From NCBI GenBank assembly GCA_002315675.1, contig DCHP01000042.1:1-27504 (forward strand): a DNA stretch of 27,504 nt, in the 5' to 3' direction. Positions 23,399 to 27,504 of this stretch are shown here, in pieces. Under the pieces are notes generated by a model, which was given only the letters and a program-made list of their open reading frames with translations, did no database searches and was not told where the DNA came from. The position numbers were made by a program, and so were the translations under genes. Every line of letters starts with the position of its first letter. Position 1 is the first letter of the stretch. This DNA is from Rikenellaceae bacterium UBA1749 (GTDB lineage Bacteria > Bacteroidota > Bacteroidia > Bacteroidales > Rikenellaceae).

Positions 23399-23439
23399 AA
23401 TCCGGGAAGTTGAAAAACACTTCCCGGATTCTTTTTTTT
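23399..23439 (+). terminator. Rho-independent terminator of rpoD
   Basis: AATCCGGGAAGT (23399-23410) pairs exactly with ACTTCCCGGATT (23419-23430) around an 8-base loop, followed by C and eight T. Confidence 0.93.
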
Positions 23440-23453
23440 ATATTCTCTTTTGC

Positions 23454-23461
23454 TAAATTTG
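23454..23461 (+). promoter_or_regulatory. Bacteroidetes -7 box for the paired lipoprotein genes
   Basis: TAAATTTG matches the consensus and lies 47 bases before the first lipoprotein ATG. The T tract of the rpoD terminator sits where a -33 element would be, so the two signals are packed together. Confidence 0.6.
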
Positions 23462-23508
23462 TGTTATCTATTTCGAAATGAATCAATTAAATCTAATACA
23501 AGTAAAAT

Positions 23509-25185
23509 ATGAGACATTGTTATCCCATTATTATCATTCTTTTGTGCTTTATTTTTGCATGTAATGGTAATAGAAACAAAATTTCTCAGTGTAATGAAAA
23601 TAGTGACCCATCTGCAATTCTATTGCGTTTGAGTATAGATCATACCCTTTCTGATGAGAGATGGGACAAGGTTTATCCGACAATTGCTGCATATCCCAAT
23701 TGCTGTGATGATATCTGGTTCTCTTCAGGACTTGGATATCCTGCGATGGAAGTCCATAAAAAGAATGCTGAAGTAATAAAAAGGGCTACTGAGCAGTTGA
23801 AAGAAATAGGTATCAAGTCCTCAATCCAGCTGCAAATGACAATTGGTCATGGAGATCAGTTCAATGCAGATTATTCAAAGACATATATTGCTAAGGATTG
23901 GAGTGGATGGACAGGGCCAAATGGAGTCGTTGATTCATGCTGCAGTTGTCCAAGGCAACCGAAATTCAAGGAGTATATTCGACAGATGGCTGGAATCTAT
24001 GCAGAAAATCATCCTGTATTCTGCTGGGTTGACGATGATTTACGTATTGACAATCATCAGCCTGCAACGAACAACTCTTATCCTGGTTGCTGGTGTGATA
24101 CATGTATTGCTTATTTTAATAATGCCAATGGCGCCAATTGGACAAGAGAAAGTCTTTCGAAAGAAGTGGGAAAAAATCCTGCGCTTTATGATAAATGGAT
24201 AACTTTTAGTATCAGTTCGCTTACAGATCTGGTAGCAGTCATAACAGAAGAATTCCAGAAGATTTCCCCTGAAACAAGAATGGCACTTCAGAATACACAG
24301 CAACTGGATAAAATTCCACAAATTTCTGCAATACTGAAAACCATGCACGAAATAAGCGGGCATCCTGTAGGGTATAGATCAGGTGGTGGGCCTTACTATG
24401 AAAGTGATCAGCGTGAGCAAATCATTAAGAGTATTGGTTCTGCTGAAATGATGAAATATCTGGTAGACCTTGATTTTATTGATACATGGTGTCCGGAGGT
24501 TGAAACATATCCAAGAACTTTTGAGTCTCGTTCTGCTCAAAGTATTATGGTTGAGGGCTTTACGGCTTTGGCATATGGCCATAATGCTATAAGTTGTTTC
24601 ATCACATCAAGTTTTCTTGAAGATCAGGAAATACATAGGGACTATCTCTATAAGCCATTATCAGATGGTGCAGATATGTTCAGAAATTACATACGGGATA
24701 ATAATGGAACCATAGTTGCGGGATACGAAGCTGATACTGATGCAAGAGGTAAGTATTGTATCGGAGTAACTGGTATCCCGATACTGGTTGGTGTCGGGAA
24801 ATCTCTTGGGAAACTGACCGAAAACGAGCTGTCAATATATGCTCCACAGGTCAGTTCCAAGGTTATTCAGAATTTACGTGACGATCTAAATGAAAGGATG
24901 CCTGCACCGGCTGTATGCTGTTCGCCGTTTTTTGGACATATGATACAGAGGGTTGATGTTGATGGAAATCTTAGAACCATAGGTATTATTAATACGAGGA
25001 TAGATTATCAGAATAATATCCGTATCAGGTTAAATAACGTGAAGGATGTTAACGCGTTAAGCGTAGTATGGTATGAACTAAAAAAAGAACCAGAAATGCT
25101 ACCGATAGAAAAAGAAGAGGACCGGTTATATGTAACTATACCTAGCATATTCCCTTGGTCTGTAGGATACTTATCTATTAATTGA
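23509..25185 (+). CDS. Cys-rich exported lipoprotein, putative TIM-barrel hydrolase (paralogue 1)
   Basis: 558 residues. A lipoprotein signal ends in FIFAC (Cys18), so it is envelope-anchored and possibly at the cell surface. I do not recognise a named family. Predicted alternating strands and helices (SIQLQMTIGHGD, PVFCWVDDDLRIDNH, DFIDTWCPEVETYPRT, EGFTALAYGHNAIS) suggest a TIM barrel like clan GH-A glycosidases. The acid-rich VDDDLR (174-179) and CPEVE (328-332) are candidate catalytic sites. Cysteines are unusually frequent and conserved with the neighbour: NCC (64-66), CCSC (144-147), GCWCDTC (193-199), TWCPE (326-330) and VCC (469-471). A C-terminal beta-rich domain follows (about 475-558). 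Similar acid-rich WVDDD/CxC proteins occur in Lentisphaerae and Bacteroidetes as far as I recall. Enzyme activity is inferred. Confidence 0.8.
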   Translation: MRHCYPIIIILLCFIFACNGNRNKISQCNENSDPSAILLRLSIDHTLSDERWDKVYPTIAAYPNCCDDIWFSSGLGYPAMEVHKKNAEVIKRATEQLKEIGIKSSIQLQMTIGHGDQFNADYSKTYIAKDWSGWTGPNGVVDSCCSCPRQPKFKEYIRQMAGIYAENHPVFCWVDDDLRIDNHQPATNNSYPGCWCDTCIAYFNNANGANWTRESLSKEVGKNPALYDKWITFSISSLTDLVAVITEEFQKISPETRMALQNTQQLDKIPQISAILKTMHEISGHPVGYRSGGGPYYESDQREQIIKSIGSAEMMKYLVDLDFIDTWCPEVETYPRTFESRSAQSIMVEGFTALAYGHNAISCFITSSFLEDQEIHRDYLYKPLSDGADMFRNYIRDNNGTIVAGYEADTDARGKYCIGVTGIPILVGVGKSLGKLTENELSIYAPQVSSKVIQNLRDDLNERMPAPAVCCSPFFGHMIQRVDVDGNLRTIGIINTRIDYQNNIRIRLNNVKDVNALSVVWYELKKEPEMLPIEKEEDRLYVTIPSIFPWSVGYLSIN

Positions 25186-25193
25186 TATAAGCA

Positions 25194-26939
25194 ATGAAAA
25201 CAAGAATATTCTATATTGCAACAATTGTTTCCACCATTGTGGTGGCATGTAACAATAAAGTTGAACAGGCGACTGAAAATGATGGTCCGTCTGTAATGCT
25301 AATGAGGTTCAGGGCAGACCATACATCGTCAGAAGAGAAATGGAATGAAGTCTACCGTTCAATTGCAGAGTATCCAGGATGTTGCGATGAGGTATGGTTT
25401 TCCACAGGACTTGGTTATCCATCATTGGATTCCCATAGAAAGAATGCAGATATAATCAGAAAGGGTACAGAACAACTTAATAATATTGGAATCAGGTCTT
25501 CACTTCAGATACAAATGACAATTGGACATGGAGATGGTTTCAATCAGGCATATGATTCCGTTTTCCAGTCAATGGATTGGTGCGGGTGGACTGGTTCAAA
25601 TGGAGTAGTGGATACATGCTGTAGCTGTCCAAGACAAGTCAAGTTCATGGAATATATCAGACAAATGGCGGGCATATATGCCCAGAACAAACCATTGTAT
25701 GTTTGGCTTGATGATGATCTTCGTTATGACAATCATAATCCGGCAACTATTAATTCCCATATTGGTTGCTGGTGTGATACATGTATCCTGGCATTCAATA
25801 GGGAAAATGGCTCAAACTGGACCAGGGGGAGTCTGGCAAAGGCAGTGACATCAGATCAGGAGCTGATGGCCAAATGGAAGTCCTTCTCAATAAATTCACT
25901 GACCGGTCTGGCGGCTGTAATCACTTCTGAAATACATGGTATTTCACCAGATACAAAAATGGGACTTCAAAGCACATCTGAACAAAAGCATGTTGAATTG
26001 TCAACTGCATTACTTAAAACCATGAATTCTATCAGTGGAAATCCTGTAGGTCTAAGGCCTGGTGGTGGAGCGTATTATGATACTGATCCGCGTAAACTGG
26101 TTATTAAGAGTATGAATTCTGCCGATTTCAGGGCTAAAATGGGAAATCCTGACTATATTGATACCTGGTGTCCGGAAATAGAAGCATATCCAAGAACGCT
26201 CGAATCTAGAACGGCACAAAGTGTAATTCTTGAAGGTTTTACAGCTCTTGCATATGGCGAGAATGCAATAAGTTATTTTATTACATCTGGGGTGCTGGAA
26301 GATCAGCAATTGTACGTCGATCATTACTACAAACCATTATCTGAGGCAGCATCCATGCTAAAATCTTACGCTAAGGAAAATGAAGGTACCATGGTTGCCG
26401 GGTATTATATGGATGAAGGTGATTACAATAATTATAGTACTGCAGTCTGTGGTATCCCGGTTCTAATCGGTCCCGGGAAATCCTTGGGTACAATAACCAG
26501 GAGTGATATTTTTAAATATACACCTAAATCCATTTCGTCAGAAATAGAAAATCATCGCAGATCGTTCTATGGCAATATTGAGTTGCATACATTCGCATCC
26601 AGTTCCGGTGAAATCCAGAAACTTCGTGATACGCTGAATGTAATGATGCCTGCACCTGCGATTTGTTGTTCACCTTTTTATGGGCAGATTATTCAAAGAG
26701 TTGATAATAATACGGGTAAACTAAAAACTATAGGTGTAATTAATACGAGAATAGACTATCAGTATAATATTCGAATAAGACTTAATGATGTAGATGCAGA
26801 TTCTCATGGCATCGATGTAACATGGAATGAATTAAGAAAATCTCCAGTCAAGCTACCTGTTGAAAAAGAAGAGGATAAAATCTATGTCGTAATACCTAGT
26901 ATCTTCCCGTGGTCGGTAGGTTATCTGTCGATACACTGA
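25194..26939 (+). CDS. Cys-rich exported lipoprotein, putative TIM-barrel hydrolase (paralogue 2)
   Basis: 581 residues, closely similar to the preceding protein over its whole length and starting 8 bases after it, so this is a tandem duplication read as one operon. The lipobox is IVVAC (Cys19). Shared landmarks: GCCDE (62-66), CCSC (142-145), the acid-rich LDDDLR (172-177), GCWCDTC (191-197), TWCPEIEAYPRT (324-335) and ICC (490-492). It carries about 23 extra residues (around 452-474, RRSFYGNIELHTFASSSG) absent from paralogue 1, before the Cys-Cys segment. The ends of both (PSIFPWSVGYLSI) are nearly identical. Since the active-site candidates are kept in both, both copies are probably functional, perhaps on related substrates. 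The gene ends 2 bases from the convergent GNAT stop codon. Confidence 0.8.
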   Translation: MKTRIFYIATIVSTIVVACNNKVEQATENDGPSVMLMRFRADHTSSEEKWNEVYRSIAEYPGCCDEVWFSTGLGYPSLDSHRKNADIIRKGTEQLNNIGIRSSLQIQMTIGHGDGFNQAYDSVFQSMDWCGWTGSNGVVDTCCSCPRQVKFMEYIRQMAGIYAQNKPLYVWLDDDLRYDNHNPATINSHIGCWCDTCILAFNRENGSNWTRGSLAKAVTSDQELMAKWKSFSINSLTGLAAVITSEIHGISPDTKMGLQSTSEQKHVELSTALLKTMNSISGNPVGLRPGGGAYYDTDPRKLVIKSMNSADFRAKMGNPDYIDTWCPEIEAYPRTLESRTAQSVILEGFTALAYGENAISYFITSGVLEDQQLYVDHYYKPLSEAASMLKSYAKENEGTMVAGYYMDEGDYNNYSTAVCGIPVLIGPGKSLGTITRSDIFKYTPKSISSEIENHRRSFYGNIELHTFASSSGEIQKLRDTLNVMMPAPAICCSPFYGQIIQRVDNNTGKLKTIGVINTRIDYQYNIRIRLNDVDADSHGIDVTWNELRKSPVKLPVEKEEDKIYVVIPSIFPWSVGYLSIH

Positions 26940-26941
26940 GT

Positions 26942-27352
26942 TTACTCAGAAAGAGCATAATCCAGTCTCATTACTCTAACCGGTTTGTCCGAACCAATCT
27001 CAAAGTTTGGACACATTGTTTCTTGGCCTGTCTCAATGAACCCGCATTTTTCCATCACCCTTCCCGATGCAGGGTTTTCTAGGAAATAGTCTCCCCAAAG
27101 AATAACAAAGCCCCTGACATTAAAACAATAGTCAACAACTGTGCGTAGTGCTTCCGTGCATAATCCCTTGCCCCAGTAAGGTCTAGCAATCCAATATCCT
27201 ACTTCGCACTCATCCTCCCCAATATCAAGATTTGAACAGCCTGCACGAAGATATCCTATACAACCAATTACCTCTGAGGTCTCCTTAAACTCTATTGCCC
27301 ACATTCCTTCTCCGGAAAAAGCATTCCTGATTATTTCCAGGCGCGAGTTCAA
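26942..27352 (-). pseudogene. GNAT-family N-acetyltransferase (RimJ/RimL type), N-terminally truncated
   Basis: The 136 residues cover the later part of a RimJ/RimL-type acetyltransferase: MWAIEFKETSEVIGCIGYL, ECEVGYWIARPYWGKGLCTEAL with the acetyl-CoA loop (RPYWGKG), and NPASGRVMEKCGFIETG. Family members normally begin 40-50 residues earlier with the ILRPW..EDAE strand and helix, which are absent. Upstream the frame stays open to a TGA near 27437 but reads unrelated residues with no ATG; the only start is TTG at 27352, rare in this phylum. I therefore treat it as a 5'-truncated pseudogene; a short functional protein from the TTG cannot be excluded. It is convergent with the second lipoprotein gene, their stops 2 bases apart. 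Confidence 0.65.
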
Positions 27353-27362
27353 ACACGAAACG

Positions 27363-27403
27363 CAATCGGTGAGAAAAAACTGAGCCGAGCGGCTAGCCGA
27401 TTG
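27363..27403. repeat. Inverted repeat at the GNAT truncation boundary
   Basis: CAATCGG (27363-27369) pairs with CCGATTG (27397-27403), enclosing a 10-base palindrome CGGCTAGCCG (27390-27399). It lies 11 bases upstream of the truncated GNAT frame and is more GC-rich than its surroundings. It may mark a rearrangement end or a hairpin; the region 27353-27504 otherwise holds no recognisable gene. Confidence 0.45.
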
Positions 27404-27504
27404 TTGGTGTGAAGGTCGGAAATTTATTTCTTTTTCCCTTCAAACCGAATATGTTTCAAAAGAAATATTATTGTTTTGGATTATGATCTGTTCTTCATAC
27501 CTTT

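Noticed and set aside
1..27504. CRISPR arrays, tRNA or rRNA genes, phage structural genes, toxin-antitoxin or restriction systems
   Set aside because: Searched by eye on both strands; no regularly spaced repeats of CRISPR size, no cloverleaf and no such protein motifs were seen.

Overview
The window looks like the chromosome of a member of the Bacteroidales (Bacteroidota); the family cannot be settled from sequence alone. The signs are AT-rich DNA, a primary sigma factor of only 286 residues, an ExbB/ExbD1/ExbD2 cluster with an extra small membrane protein, a succinyl/acetylornithine-type transcarbamylase instead of ordinary ArgF, a zinc-free L31, DUF5107-TPR and Cys-lipidated carbohydrate-type exported proteins, and repeated promoters of the Bacteroidetes form TAnnTTTG.

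Positions 1-3554 are accessory DNA. Three overlapping minus-strand tyrosine recombinase genes (the third runs off the left edge) form a recombinase-in-trio arrangement like RIT elements. Their upstream end carries a dense set of inverted and direct repeats (3047-3224). The last palindrome stops exactly where homology to a broken IS4-like transposase begins, so this is probably one end of the element sitting inside an old insertion sequence. The DNA from 3555 to 3904 is non-coding and ends in a hairpin terminator.

Positions 3905-11540 hold a minus-strand set, pcrA-like helicase then cyclophilin-type lipoprotein isomerase then DUF5107-TPR exported protein, divergent from a Tat-type FAD-dependent oxidoreductase. 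Positions 11562-13966 are a minus-strand energy-transduction operon: ExbB, a small membrane protein, ExbD1 and ExbD2. After a 610-base AT-rich gap come PBP1A, aspartate-semialdehyde dehydrogenase and the N-acyl-ornithine transcarbamylase (14577-19061), convergent with KDO transferase waaA. Then follow L31 type B, HtrA/DegQ protease and the primary sigma factor (20582-23359).

Positions 23509-26939 carry a tandem pair of paralogous, cysteine-rich lipoproteins of an unassigned family that look like exported TIM-barrel hydrolases; this is the least explained protein system here. The right edge holds an N-terminally truncated GNAT acetyltransferase in convergent orientation.

Most of the window is housekeeping: envelope synthesis (PBP1A, waaA, asd), envelope quality control (DegQ, cyclophilin), energy supply to TonB transporters (ExbBD), and the sigma factor that would read the TAnnTTTG promoters seen before pcrA, PBP1A, waaA, rpmE2, degQ and the lipoprotein pair. 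The most interesting parts are the recombinase trio with its repeat-rich end and the tandem lipoproteins.
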